Shown piece by piece: positions 46,090 to 61,000 of a DNA stretch of 64,000 nucleotides. The position numbers were made by a program, and so were the translations under genes. Position 1 is the stretch's first letter; each line of letters starts with the position of its first letter. The stretch is from Owenia fusiformis (Eukaryota > Annelida > Polychaeta > Sabellida > Oweniidae), in contig CAIIXF020000003.1 of assembly GCA_903813345.2 (NCBI GenBank), positions 6,225,815-6,289,814 on the forward strand. Reading direction: 5' to 3'. The notes under the pieces were generated by a model. It searched no databases, was not told the DNA's origin, and was given only the letters and a program-made list of their open reading frames with translations.

Positions 46090-49000
46090 TCATCGTCTCC
46101 CTCTGCCAGTGGTCTTCTTTGTAGGACCAGCAACACTCCTGGATATCAAAACATTGAATTTTAGAACAGCAGATTTACAGGAAATACCAAATTGTGAAAG
46201 TTAACTTTCAAAAGTTACAAATTAGTTTTTCTTAAATACAACTTCTGATCTGAGCTGCAGATTTATTTATTTCAAATTCTCCTTCCAATTTATAAATCGT
46301 TTACAAATCAATCAATCAATGATGTTACTCACTCAAACAGCTTGTTGGCCAGCAATTCATCCTGATCTTGTTGACTTTCAATCTTAAAAATAAAACAAAA
46401 CAAATCATTAACATGCAAAATGTCACCATCTGCTGTTTTGTACTGATGCCACCGCCAAACACCAACCAACCACCAAACACCAACCAAACACCAGACACCA
46501 CTGATTACTGACCACAAAAAAGTAAAAATATGTAACCACTTGTGGTGGTGACATAAAAATGAAGTATAAAAACAGGTTCTACAAGATAGATTCTCATAAT
46601 GTGTTACACACAGCTGTAAATTGGAAAAACATTGATCTAAATATCCAACATTTGTGAATCTTATACTTCAATTATACTCAGATTACACCAATAGAAATGC
46701 TAAAAATTAAAAGAAACTGTGGCTATTAAAGGTAGCATCTGATCTAGTGAGCAAATGTAACATAAAACTGACTCAATTTTGGAATATTTTGGACTCATAT
46801 CATCATTCCTTGTCATATCTATTTTCTAAAAATCCCAAGAAAACATACTTTATTTGGAGAAATTATGTGTTCATTTCTCTATCAGTTTCCTTTTCACAGT
46901 GCCATAGTTCTAAATAGAGCATTTCAATGCAATCCTAAAGAAATGTTCAAACATCTACCTGCAATTCCTGATTGAACCAATCATCTAGCTCTTGTCTCTG
47001 TTTGTTAGAGTGCCACTCTAGATCTCTGCCTCCTATTATTCTTGGAACACCCCCTGCCCCAGCATGTGTAGTCTAAAAACAGATTCAGGACAAATTCTAC
47101 AAGTACTAATATTGCTATTGTAATATATTATATTTAAACTATTAACGTTAATTGGAGTTAGGGTTGGTGCAATTGTGTAACAGTTCTAGAATAACAAATT
47201 TGACTTCAATTTTTGCATTATTTTGTCACCCTGCTTGAGACATTAAAATATCTGAGTTTTGCTAAATAGTAATCAACTCTTGAGGTCAAAACTAATTTAC
47301 ATGCATGTATTTTATAATAATGTTTTATGAAGTAATAAACATATATGTAGTCAGCAAAAATCAATTTATCTTTATAAAATAAGACACATACCTTGCTGAA
47401 CCTTTTAAAGTTTCGGACTCGTTTTCCTTTCCACTCGCAGAAGCCATCAATATCTGTCATAGGGCGCTGTCTGTTATTTTCCTGCTGTTTTTTCTTTACC
47501 AATGATGTGGTTTCTGTGACTACAAGGTTATTGGGAAGTTCTGCATCTTTCTCAAATCTGGGATCAGTTGGAACACAATCTCCATTCTAAATATGGACAA
47601 CATAACATGTTTTTATTACAGATTCTTTGCCTTACTCATTTCATTCCTTTTTCATCCCTATTGTATAAAATTCGTACCTTATGCCCGGGCAATAGAAACA
47701 AACATCTGTGTTATTTTTGTATTAGGCTTATTATAATTAATATGTTTGCATTTGAAATCTTAAAAGGCTTCACTATTTCTAATTCTATTAGCATTTAAAA
47801 CGTAAAATGATATTTTATAGACATTTCAAAGGAGGTTGTGACAGTATGCCAACAACCTTGACCTTAATCCTTGATTTAAATCTAACTGAAAACCTACCAC
47901 TAAACTAGCTTCAGTGCTCAGCCAACCAGGAGGAATCTCCACATCTTTAGCATCTGACTTTTTCGACCTTGGCCTTTTGTCTGACTTTTCTGCTGCCACA
48001 TGATTGGTTGATGTTTGACCAATAGGAGACGTTCGATCTTTGTTTTTGTCAATAACCTTGGGAAAAGTGTCCTTTTCCGTATTTTCTATCTTAATGTCTT
48101 TTTCAGTAATTTGATTATCTGTAGTTATCTGGGGTTTCGTTTTCCGTGAACGAGGTCTTGTTCCTAAGGAAGCGAATGGATCATCATCATCATCATCATC
48201 TTCAATGTGTGTCTTTCTCTGAGCTTTAGCCACAGGACGTCTACATATGTCATCTTCATCATCATCATCATCATCATCATCTTGTAGTCTGCCCATGCAA
48301 CAACATCAGATCATAAATTATCCTTCGATAGACAAACTATGTACCAGATTTATCAAAGTATCCCAACAAACTCCTCACCCATGTGAGATCAGAGATATCC
48401 TATTTGAATACTTTTCAAAATACTACTGAAGATTATCATCCTATTTTAATCACAATATATTTTTCTAAAAGGTTTCTGACTTCCTATTCCTTGTTTGTAT
48501 CTAGTTTTATGTATTTTCTCAAGAGTTTTACCACAAATAATTGGACAAAAATGTAAAATTAGACTCTCGAAAAAAAAACACTTTTGACTCCGGAGAAGCT
48601 AGTAGACTCAGGAGCAAGAGGGTCTAAAGACATTAGACTCCGGAGATTCTCCCGAGTCTATAAGCCTAGTGAGTACCCTGGGTTATATATCTTTAATATG
48701 GACTTTTCCATGTGTGTAAAATTAGGAAAGACAGGACCTCTTCACCTCAAATACTTCACCTAATCTTTCCTCTTTTCATGTGAATTGAAACACAGAAATA
48801 CAGGCACACACAACAGCCTTTTTAATGTACCAGTTGTGGGTCACTCAGTCAAAAACTTCAATTCTATTACACTATGAGACCACTGAACCAAATAATGGAT
48901 AGGGCATATTAGGTTTAGAACAGGCTGCAATTTTTAATATTTTGTTTTAAAGTAGATTTTGGTGAAAAAAAGAAATGGGGTATATGATGGTATTAATTGT

Positions 49001-52000
49001 TTTTCTTGAAATTTGGGGATTTCTGTCATCAAAATTGTATCTTTTAATTCTCGAAATCGCTGTTCCCTCTTCAAAAGAGAAGACGCGAAAATCTTTCCTT
49101 ATAAGGGCAAAATATTTCCCATGATGCAGTTCGCGGAGGAACAAATTTATACTTCCTTATTTTCCCTCGTAGGTTTAACATGGGGATTTTCACACCTATT
49201 TTTCGAACGATATATTCGTTCATATTCCCGTACGAGAGTACAGAAAAAATTATTAGAAACGATTGATCTCTCATTAATCTTAATATAACAGCTATTTTTT
49301 TCATTGTATTAATTCATAGCGTGGTGAAAACGATGATTGAAAAGTGAGAAAATATTCCGGAAGAGAAGGTCACGTGATCAGTTGACTAGTCGCCATATTG
49401 GAAAAAACAATTCCATTCGACTTTCAATACTTTCATGCCAATCTTACCGCACTACAAACTGCGACATCGATGCAACAACTGAATAAAAGTATTCATCTTC
49501 AAATTACATTATAGAGTTACGTTGAAAACCCACAAACAACTGAGCAGTAGACCAAAGAAGACGCGTCGCTATTATATAGGTCAATCTGTTCAGTGGTCCG
49601 AAAGCAAATCTATAGTACTCGTTTCCGAATTTTGTTGTTCATTGTACAATCTTTTATTGATTAAACTCGGTATACTGGCTATTAAAGCAATGACAAAGAA
49701 GAATACTTACGATGGTGTCATTGTTTTATTTAGCGTGCGGGTGTAAAAACAAAATTGAGTAATTAGTTTGATTTAGAACTTTCGTGTCACGCAAATAGCT
49801 ACGCGAAATGCATAGTGGGAAAATATTGACCAATCAAATTTTGTCCTTTTTGAGTGCTTTTTCAGTGCATATTTACGAACGTTCTGATTCAAAGAGCGAA
49901 CCGCGAAAAGGAGAATTGGTTTTCATACAAATAGATTCTTTACAATGGAAGTACATTTCATTAAACATTTTTTTAAATGCAGCCTTATAGGCACACAAAG
50001 ACAAAGTGACATAAATATAAGACAAACATGAACTATAAGCCAGACAAAGTACTTCAATCAATGTGTTAAGATCAACTATTTAATAAAGATGGATGCTATA
50101 AACCCAATTGTGAACCTACTACTAGAGTTTGACAGTACAACACCTACAGACACTGTGGACTGTGATCCTACTGGTATTGTAGCTACAGACAATACCATCA
50201 TCATAGCAGATAATATCAATCACAAACTGAAAGCATTTGACAAATGCAATGGTGCTCTTATTGAGGAGTTTGAAGAGATTGGTGGGATGAAGCTAAAGAA
50301 TCCAGAACAACTTGTCCAGCACCTTGACTCGCTTGTGCTCACCTCTTATGGCCTAGATAAAATTTTCCATATGGATGTGAATTGTCGAAAAATTCACCAC
50401 GTCATATCCATGCCAAAATTCTGTGATGGAATATGCCTTGACTCCTCTGGGAGTTGCATTGTTTCCATAGCAACAGGAAAGCCAAGGATTTTGTTTATCA
50501 ATGAGGATGGAATTCAGAAGACGATTCAACTTACAGCTAAGAACCTTCCCTTATTTCAACTCCCATATTACATTCATAGCCATGGAGATATCCTCTACAT
50601 AACAGACTCTGGTGAACACAAACTGGTTGCAATCACTACAGAAACTGAACCAAAGATTCTATTTGAATACACAGGCGATTCTAAGAAGAAGACCAGTGAA
50701 CCATCTAGGGAAGATCACAAGCTTAATGAACCAAGGGGAGTCTTAGTTGATCCACAAGGGAGAATCCTTGTCTGTGACCATGGCAACAACCGTATCCAAG
50801 TCCTGAACACAAGAGGGGAGTTCTTAATGATGTTACTGAGTGAGAAAGATGGCTTGGAAAAACCTTGGGCTATTAGCTACAGAGCTGGGGAATTGTTTGT
50901 AACACAACGAGGTGGAAAAGTAAAAGTATTCAAATATCACATTTGAATTCATTCTGAAATATGAGAGGTGTTCTTAAAGTCATGTGACTTTGACATTCAC
51001 TGATAACACAACTTGATCAATAATATATACACTTGATTAAATTGACATAAGGGCCAGTGTGTACTTTGGACTTTTTTGCAATTTTGAAAAGTAGACAACT
51101 GAATATTCTAGTTTAATATTCATACATTCTAAAGAATTATCAACCCTCAATTAATAATCTAGGTACACTAATGCACATTTTGTGCAAAAATTAAAGATGT
51201 AGACCATGTGTGGAATGAGTTATGTTTATCTGAAAACAGCACATGGTCAAGAAATTTCATCAAAGTACACACTGACCTAAAATAAGAGTTTTTATCTAAA
51301 AAGCACTAAACTGACACATTTAGATTCAATATACTCATTATACTGCCATCTTTATACCAGCAAAGTACCAGTACCTATGTTTATCTATTGAGATGAAATA
51401 CTGACTTTTAAACAAGCCGCAAAATCCTAATTTTACCTATTAAGGCTAAAATATTCTGAATTTTGTTTATTTTGACAGATTTTCAATAGGGTGAATGGTG
51501 GGGAAACCATGGCAACACAGAGTATCTGTTGAGTACCTGTTATATACAATGACTGCACAACTTTGAAATATTGCATTCTGGAACTAAAAGTATTTCAAAC
51601 CTGTTCACATATTAATATTAATGAATAATGTGAATTTGAAATCAAGGAATAAAAATCGAACACAAATTAATACTTGAACATACCTTTTCTTGGATCTAAC
51701 TTTTGGAGTTGATGACTCAAGTTTTGGCTCAGTATGCCCAATATCCTCTTGTTGCATAGCAACATCATCTGTTGCCATAGGAACTGAAGGCTGACTAATT
51801 GGTTCTTCCTTAATGCTGATCTTCATTGCTGTATCTTTTCTTGTATTATTAATTTCACCATTAACTCCTATTGGTTTATCCCCAATAACATTGTCTCTTT
51901 TTCGCTTAGGTGGCATTGTAGAGTCATTGCTTGTAGTTGCTACGTTGGTTTGCTCTGAATGAGGTCTTTCCTCTTCACGCTTGATCTGTCTTTTCGTTCG

Positions 52001-55000
52001 CTGCTCAACTGGGGTTTTCTGAAATTGTACACAGTAGGATATGTGAATTGCAATGGGTCCACAGATAGAAAGAAACATATAATATCACTGCCAATCTCAA
52101 ACAGTACCATACAATACATCCTGTTTTCTAAAACAGTGCTTGCGAAATTGTACAGATATAAAACATTTCTGTACGATACCTGATTAAATGTTGAAGCATT
52201 TAAGGAAGAGCGCTCAGTGTCTGGAACTGTTGTGACATCACCCAAACTTCTGCGGTGTGTTGTCCTTACCCTGTTAGATAAAATATAAATTTGGAATATT
52301 AGTAACCATGAAACAACATTCAATTCTGTGTAACTTTCTCTCAATATAAGCCTTCTTCATTACTAGTATATGGTCCGTTCAAGGGCAAACAGAGAAATAT
52401 GAGTCTGATTCCTCATCATGACATCATTTTTCGGGAAGTGCTTATTTTTGCATGGTCAATAGTCAAAAATATTGACAACTCTTCCAATCAAAATTGAGTA
52501 TTAAGATTAAGGTACTTATAATTTGTATATAATATGATCATGCATTAATTGCAATAAACATTCTGACACCAGATCTACAAATCTCAGCCCCGTAGCCAGG
52601 ATTTGCCAGTTCAGTTTTCAAAAATTTCCAAGGGAGATTCACATTTGACAATTTTGGCCCAAATATGGCTAAAATCACTTGAGAAGTGCTCAAAATGGTG
52701 AAAAACTGCAAGAATTTTTGGCCAGGGTGAACCCCCCCCCCTGGCTACAGGCCTGAATCTAGATCATTTTCAGATATTTTGATAAATGGCAGAAAAAGTG
52801 AAAAGAGTTAAACTAAGATTTCAATTTTACCCTACTGGTGAAACCAACTCAGTGTTTGTTGCCAAAATTTCAGGTTCTGGTTTTTTAAATGTTGGTTTTG
52901 ACTTCTGTTTTTGTATTTCTGGTATAGCTGTGATATCTGCTGCCTGTGACAATGTCTGGGAAGGAAGGTTGTTTGCACTAGCGCCTACTGCAGGGGGCAC
53001 TGTAAATGTACATAAAGGAAATAACACTATAAACTTCATATGAATAGAGGCTTTTCCATATAGCTTTGAAATCTCGTTAAAGTCTCGTTTTTAATGAGAT
53101 TTTAGGAGATCTGCATTTATAACAACTAAAGACTAACATTTTCTTCTTTTTGATGGCATATTTGAATTTTTGTGTAATTTTCTCTAAAAACAACTTTGAT
53201 TTGCACTGTTATTTACCTTTATTCAGATTCTACAGATTTTCAAGTTTTCTAAAAATGGTCGGGCTAAATCCCCATTGACACAATGTTGAAAAACCTTTAA
53301 AAGTTCATTTACTCTTTTAAGGATCACAGTTTTAATGTGAAATCACAATCCACATGTCAATAATATCATATAGTTACATTCCAACGGTGTTTTAAGTTGA
53401 TCCAAATGGAATGCAATGAAATAGCTTGTTAAATCAAGAAATCAAGTGACTCCTGCATGCTATGGAGCTGCCATGTTATTTAACCCTACCAATACCCACG
53501 ATGCCATCTATTTTTCCATTTATATGGAAAAGGGTCAATTACCCAAATGCGAGTAGGTAGTTACCAGTTTCACCATCAGGTGGCTGATTCAGGTCAATTA
53601 ACATGGCAGGTATATAAGAAAGTTCCCTTAAACTTGAATATTATCAATTTAAGTGGCTCAATTTTCATATAACCCTTATGTGTCTAATACTTATGCTAAT
53701 GAAAATATGTCCAGTAAAGCAAAATATTATCTGTTCACTAAAAGAAAAGATATTTAATTTTTTGTGATTTTATAGCATGGAGTCTATGGGGAATCTCCCC
53801 GAGCTAGAAGTCACATTTTCAAAGAAAAGTAATTTTTTCAAAGTTGATAAACACTTTTTAAACACTTTTATTTCTACTCGCATCTGGGTTATTGTTTGAG
53901 AATGGGATTTTTGCTGGTTCAATCTGTTTTTGGTACATGTACCAAATAGCTTGCCACTTACTATTGTCAGGGGAGTTTATTAAAGCCTCAATAAAAATTG
54001 TGCAAAGCAAACTTACAAGTAGACTAGAAGAGGTATATTAGTACATTAGGACTTCATTTTCATGGTTTTAGTTGGAAAAAACATCTGAAAAACTACATTT
54101 CTTTCAAATGTTGAAATGTAGGTGCCCTGCTGATTCATGCCTGACTACAGCCATGGCTAAATGACTTGGTATCGATTTACATGTAAGATGAACTACTTTG
54201 GGACATAGTTTTTATCATTGCAGTAAAGAAAGAGACATTTTTCAATAAAGGTTTGACAGCATACCACATACATGTACCTATACCCGTAATTGTGGTATTA
54301 AATAATAAGCAAAATAAAAAACCCACAGCTTACTGCTTTATAGATGTATATTATTCAGATGCACTTTACATTGCAGCTTTCAATAATTGAATTATATTCA
54401 AACTTTTAGATTACTGAGTATAGAGAAATAGTGAAAAACTGTAATTATACTTTCGAGGCTAAATAAAATAAATTCCAACAATCTAAAGCAAAACAGTTGT
54501 TTAATAATTAAACTGCAATGCACTTGACTAAACTTAAACGAGGCTTAAAACAAAATATAATACCATATGATAGGCCTTTGAACTCTGACTTAAAGTATAG
54601 CTGCAGTATTTTACTATTTAAACAAGCATGTCATGTTCTTTAAAATATAAACATACTGGCAGTATTTTCATTTAAGTTTGACACCAAATAGACTACGGCA
54701 TTGAAACGTGATATAAAGGGAAAATACATGTATTAGACTCAAACCTTCGGATAAAAATAAATACGATAAAGTGAATTCAAGATGGATGACAATATCATCC
54801 TTGTACTTGTTTCAGTAGCCATACAATTTATTTGCCTCATAAGAAGTAAAATCACTTTAGCAGTGATTTTAACATACCCAATGGGATATTTAACATTCAC
54901 ATGTACGTCGATGTGTTTACTAGGATTGGCATTAACATTTCCACAAAGGATTAATAGACTGACTTCCCAGTCTGTTGATTGGTGGAATGGTTACAAACCA

Positions 55001-58000
55001 CTGGCTTGGACATTGAGTGGAACAGAAAGAAACCACCTTGCTGACTTTATACACAAAGTATATTCTAGGGCATCAATATATCGAAACTACACCAAATATC
55101 AGATAAATAAACACCAGGTGTTTGTTGAAGAATTCATACATGATCTGTGCACCAAACTGGGAGAACAATATCCTGCGTTTAAAGTTGACATTCTTAATAC
55201 TGGGAGCTTTTATGATGGAACAAAAGTCGGTAAACCAGATGAATTTGAAGCAGCAGATGATATGAGTGATACAAAGGTTTCAATTAACGATAAACTATTT
55301 GTACAGACAGTAAATAAGCTAACAGCAAAATCTGAAATAAATGAGGATGAAATTGATTTTCACAACAGAAAAATTGGAGTTATGACTGAAGTTGTAATCA
55401 TCTTATTAGGCTTAATGTTAAAGCTCCCGATAGTTTGGACAGAATTTCAGTTTTTTATTGTATTTTGTATTGTGTTCATCGTACAATTTGAGCTAACTCT
55501 CCTCTTGATATTCCTTGTATGCTGTAAGGTGGCCTATGACATCATAAAGTATTCACCATCCCCAAGCAACATAAGGAGAGCTCTCTTAGAAGCAGTGAGT
55601 GAATGTATTAACAATGATGATAACATTCCCCAGTACTTAGATGATTCTTTTAGTGAAAATCAAAGAATAACTTTAAATGGTCCATGTGTAACTTTGAAAA
55701 TCAAAGGACCAATCTGCCCAGCTTCAATCGATCTTGGTTTCTGCTTTGAAAAACAGAGTTCATCAAATGAAGATGATGTTAAATGTTTGGTGCTTCCCTA
55801 TCCACGCCTACTCAGACATATTCCCGCAAATGGATGGACGCTGACACGTTATAAACATAATTACAAAGGAATGCTGACACCAGGACACAAACGAATCTTG
55901 ATGGTGTTAAAATTCATTGCTAACGAATGTATTAACTCACACTTGTTAAAAACATTCGTCCTTCTACATCAAAGAAAATGTGAAACATGTGACAATCCTA
56001 GCGACTGGAATGCCTTGGCAGGATGTCTCAATGATATCACCCAGTTGATGTTTGAGTGCTACGAAACCAAAGAAAATAACAAACAAGTTTCAATATTATA
56101 TGTATCATATAAGTCAATTAAAGATATGGATTTTCCTCAGGTGAACGTTCTTCCAGGGTTTGAACACTACCTTTGGTACAAGACCAAAGAAAAGGAAGTC
56201 ACCTTTTACCTGTGTATGTATCTCATAGCTCGGCATATAAACTTTATCATGAAAATGTCAAAAGTGTCAACCTTTAATGCTGGCACAATCCTTGGCAAGC
56301 TTAAGTTCACATTGAAAAGCATACCTCCGCATTATGTATTCTCAAAACAAGAACTTCAAAGTGTAATTAATGAGTTGAATGTACTGTAATGAGAAAGTGT
56401 ACAGGAATAAGTGTACTGTAGTGAGAGAGTGTATTGTGATAAGTAAAGTGTACTGTAATGAAAGGGTATTGTGCAAGGGTACAGTACAGCTACATGTACA
56501 CCCATACAGTCAGATCTCTGAACATTATATATAAATATATGTACAGTAAAACCTGTCTAATCTGCATGCCTAATTGGGTCCAGCTCATACTGTTTAGATT
56601 AAGAGGTGTTCACATTTCAAGGAAGGAAAAACAGAACCAGAGAAGTGTTCAAATGGGAGGTGTTTAGATTAAAGAGCTGCTCAGATATACAGGTTTTACT
56701 GTAATGTTGAGTAATGTTTCATAAAAATGCAAGAAATACTAGCACTTTGTACCTTACCTGCATTTATATCAGGGTTGCAGTATCTTTCTGTAGAACAGTA
56801 TAACACAGCATATCCCAACTCTGAATCTGGTATAGGTCTCCTCTTGTGACTACAAAGACAAAGTGTTTATATGAAATATTATTTAAACAATAGATTTAAA
56901 GAAACTACACAAAGCAGGGGTGTATCTTAAATGATAAAATGTTTGTCCAAATCTTCACATTTCACTGATACACTCAGTTGGGAATTTAAAAATTCCTCTC
57001 AAGTCTGTTGAATATGCACCAAAAGACATGCAAATATCTACAGATGGGATAAAAAACTAGATATTCTGAAGAACCATGAATGTGATTTAGAGTAGGTTTG
57101 ACATTTTAGAAATTTTAGAAATTTATTATATAATAGAGTAACAATGAAATATATCTCACCTCTTCAAGTACTTCATGACATGCGTCACCCACTCAGTAGC
57201 ATTCTGTGACAGTTGTTGTGACATGTCATTGATGTCACACTGCATGACACATGTCTCCTTGGCAACCAGGATCCCATCATCATTGTCATCAGTCCCCTCT
57301 TCCATTAGCATAGGGGTACCCCCAGCCAGCTCCACTGCAAGGCTCAACTTCTTGAACTGTGAGGAAAATGGAAAGAAGGTTTGAATGAACTTTTTAGAAT
57401 TTTTGAAATGGATTCTGAAATTCAATTATTTCTTTTTTCTATGAATTTAAAAATATATTTTCTCTTTCTAAGATCAAAATATCTTTAAAACTGTTATTTA
57501 TTTCATGATTTATGAAATGGTTTATGGAGCAAAATATTGTCAGAAGAAAGAAGAGTTCTGAATTTATCATTTTTACCCCCTTGCAACTGACTCAATGTCT
57601 ATCAGTAATGAATATTTATAGAGTTATTATACAAAGCACAACAAAACAAATCAGAGCAGCCCTCTTTCACTTATTGGGTTACTATTTAAATATATCTATT
57701 ATGCAAACAAGAAATGTTGGGCCACTTATGTTAGTGTTTTACTGTACCTGTTTTGTTGAGAGGAAGATGAATATTTTTCCAGTAAAAAGAGAACTTCTCA
57801 GAGGATTAGCTTGGAAGGAGACCTCATTGGGGTCTAGTTGGGACTCTGCCAATGGTGGTGTGTACCTGAATAACACAGATATGCACACGAATAACACGTA
57901 AATGCACATGAATAACAAAGACATGTGCTATACATGAATAACACATAAAAGTATATGAATAACAAAGGCCTGAATAACACAAGTGTATATGCGCATGAGG

Positions 58001-61000
58001 CATACCTCGAAAACTCAATCCAAAAGGTCAGTTTTCTGAAAGATGAAATGGAATTCACACTTTCAATTTCATTTTTGATAATAAATTATTCTTTGATGGG
58101 GTTAATAAGCTAGGGTAAAAATCAAGATTTTTTCCATTTAATTGGAAGTAAAGGTTTAGATGCTTACTTGTTGATTTTGGGCAAAGGTTGGTTATTTTCC
58201 ACAGCTTTTTTGAGATCCAACAGGTATTGAGGTGTTACAATGGGCTTCAGTGAGACAAGAGCACATATTACCTGAAACAGCAATCTTAAAATGACTATAT
58301 GTTTCACAGAAAACATCTCATATTAATTCAACATTATATTACTACAGTATAACCTGTCTAACTGGAACACCATGAGGATCAGCCAAAAGTGTTTGGATCG
58401 GCATATGTCAAAATTGAACAATTCTTTAAAAGGAAGCCTATTTCAGATTGAAAAAACTGATCAGAATATAGTACCCAAGGGTGCGATAAAAAGGATGATT
58501 CATTTGAGAGTTGTTAAATGGTGTTCCAATATACAGATTTTACTGTTTTACTCATATAAATACAGTTAATATAATATTAAGGGACGAGTTAATTTTTTAA
58601 TATTCAATGACTTGAAAGAATTGATGTTTTAATCTAATAAATCTTTCTTACTTTGATAGTGACACTAAGATTGCTCATCACTAACATGGTACAGATTTTT
58701 CTCCAATCACTTAGAACATGACCTCCCAGGCAGCGAGTCATTGACTTGACAGTTTTCTTCATGCTTGGTTCTAAGCAGGAAGTAGTTAAGATCATTGGCT
58801 TGTATTCAACCCTGAAATATAACATATAAATATGAAATATAACATATAACATATACTGTACATCGATTCTTAGCAGTCCGGTATATTTCACTGGATTTTC
58901 CTGTGAAGGTTTATCAGTTTTCAATAACATGTAATTTTGTTATCCTGTCAGTGCCTTTTGTTGGCTCCTATATTCAAATATTAAGTTCATATAAAACCAC
59001 AGAAAATGAAGCAGAACAAAAACATTGCAGTTATGCAGAATATCAAACCAAACCCAAATCTTTAATTCAATTTCACAGTTGATAAATCTTCACGTGACAT
59101 TTCATTTGCCTGCTGACAGAATTGAGTCGCACGCAAGAACTGTGGGTGTACATACACAAATCAAAGTACAGAATACATATTGAACTTACTTAAAGATGCT
59201 CTTTAACTGACCAAACTTAACCATCTGTCCACTAAGCACTTCATGCGACCCATGTATCTGATGCCAAGAGGCTGTGTTCTTAACAGTTCCCCCATTGTTA
59301 GTTACATCACAGAACCAGGAACCAAACTTGGAGGAGTCTGCTAGGGTCAGTGTTGGGGGTTTGTGAGGAAAACCCTATAATGAAAGAACGATTGTAAAAC
59401 TTCGAGACAATGGGAGGAGGTGTCCACATGAAACAATTGAAAGAGGTGTGTTCACATGAGACAATTGGAAGAGGTGTTTATATGAGACAATGGGAGGAGG
59501 TGTTTACATGAGGCAATGGGAGGAGGAGGTGTTCAGATCAAACAATTGGAGGAGGTGTTCACATTAAACAATGGGAGGAGGTGTTCACATGAGACAATTA
59601 GAGGAGGTGTTTACATGAGACAATGGGAGGAAGTATTCACATGAGACAATGGGAAGAGGTGTTCACATAAAACAATTAGAGGTGTTAACATGGGACAATG
59701 GGAGGAGGTATTTACATGAGACAATGGGAGGAAGTATTTACATGAGACAATTAGAGGTGGTGTTCACATGAGACAATGGGAGGAGGTGTTCACATGAGAC
59801 AATGGGAGGAGGTGTTCACATGAAACAATTGGAGGAGGTGTTCACATGAGACAATGGGAGGAGGTGTTCAGATGAAACAATTGGAGGAGGTTTTCACATG
59901 AGACAATGGGAGGAGGTGTTCACATGAGACAATGGGAGGAGGTGTTCACATGAAACAATTGGAGGAGGTGTTCACATGAGACAATGGGAGGAGGTGTTCA
60001 GATGAAACAATTGGAGGAGGTTTTCACATGAGACAATTAGAGGAGGTGTTTACATGAGACAATGGGAGGAGGTGTTTACATAAGACAATGGGAGGAGGTG
60101 TTTACATGAGACAATTGGAAGAGGTGTTTATATGAGACAATGGGAGGAGGTGTTCACATGAGACAATGGGAGGAGGTGTTCACAAGAGACAATGGGAGGA
60201 GGTGTTCAGATGAAACAATTGGAGGAGGTTTTCACATGAGACAATGGGAGGAGGTGTTCACATGAGACAATGGGAGGAGGTGTTTACATGAGACAATGGG
60301 AGGAGGTGTTCACATGAGACAATGGGAGGATACATAAATTTGACACCTTTTTCAAGCTCTTCAGAATAAATTGAAACAACTGAAATTGTGTAATATTGTT
60401 ACTATTCACAAGTCCAGCTCCCAGAATTAGGATTCATAGAAATTCAAGAATCCTATTTTCTAATATCATATACGCTCCCATATATACTATATCTAGCTCA
60501 TTAGACCAGGTCTACTGCTTGTACATACCAGGTGTGACTCTGGGTGTGAGACAGTGAGGGTTGCATGTTTCCTACTGATGCTCTGATCCTCTGCCACCAG
60601 AATGTCACAGTCTTTTCTGCCAACTACATGCTCCTTATTCACAACCAGTTGGTACTCCTTAGATTCTGCAAGATAAAAACAGTGTAGTGAGGGAGCAGTC
60701 TAGAATTTTTCTGAGGTACATGTATTATCTCTTTTTCAGAATTAACATGGAGGAAAAGCATCAAAATATAAAAGGCTACAGACTTTATAAGCCATTTAGA
60801 AGCAATCCAAGATATACAAATGTCATTCATGTACATGTACAGTATGAATATGTTTTTCCATAAAAATCTACAATGCATTCACAAAGGTCTTTAGGCTACA
60901 TTTCTTATTTTATTTTTTAGGTTGAACTGGTGACTATCTAAACATACTGTAGACTCGGTTGCTTCATTGCTTATATTTAAGTTGAGCTCTATGTGACTGT

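Noticed and set aside
46329-46517. Frame with a WWLVGVW repeat as an extension of NBN exon 15
   Set aside because: Only 46333-46382 fits the acceptor, donor and phase; the rest is intron with a CACCAAC repeat.
52786-53043. 85-codon plus-strand frame
   Set aside because: It is the shadow of NBN exon 9 on the minus strand, which joins in frame with exons 8 and 10.
57512-57901. 129-codon plus-strand frame
   Set aside because: It is antisense across NBN exon 6 and lacks any motif; the NBN exon explains the coding-like composition.
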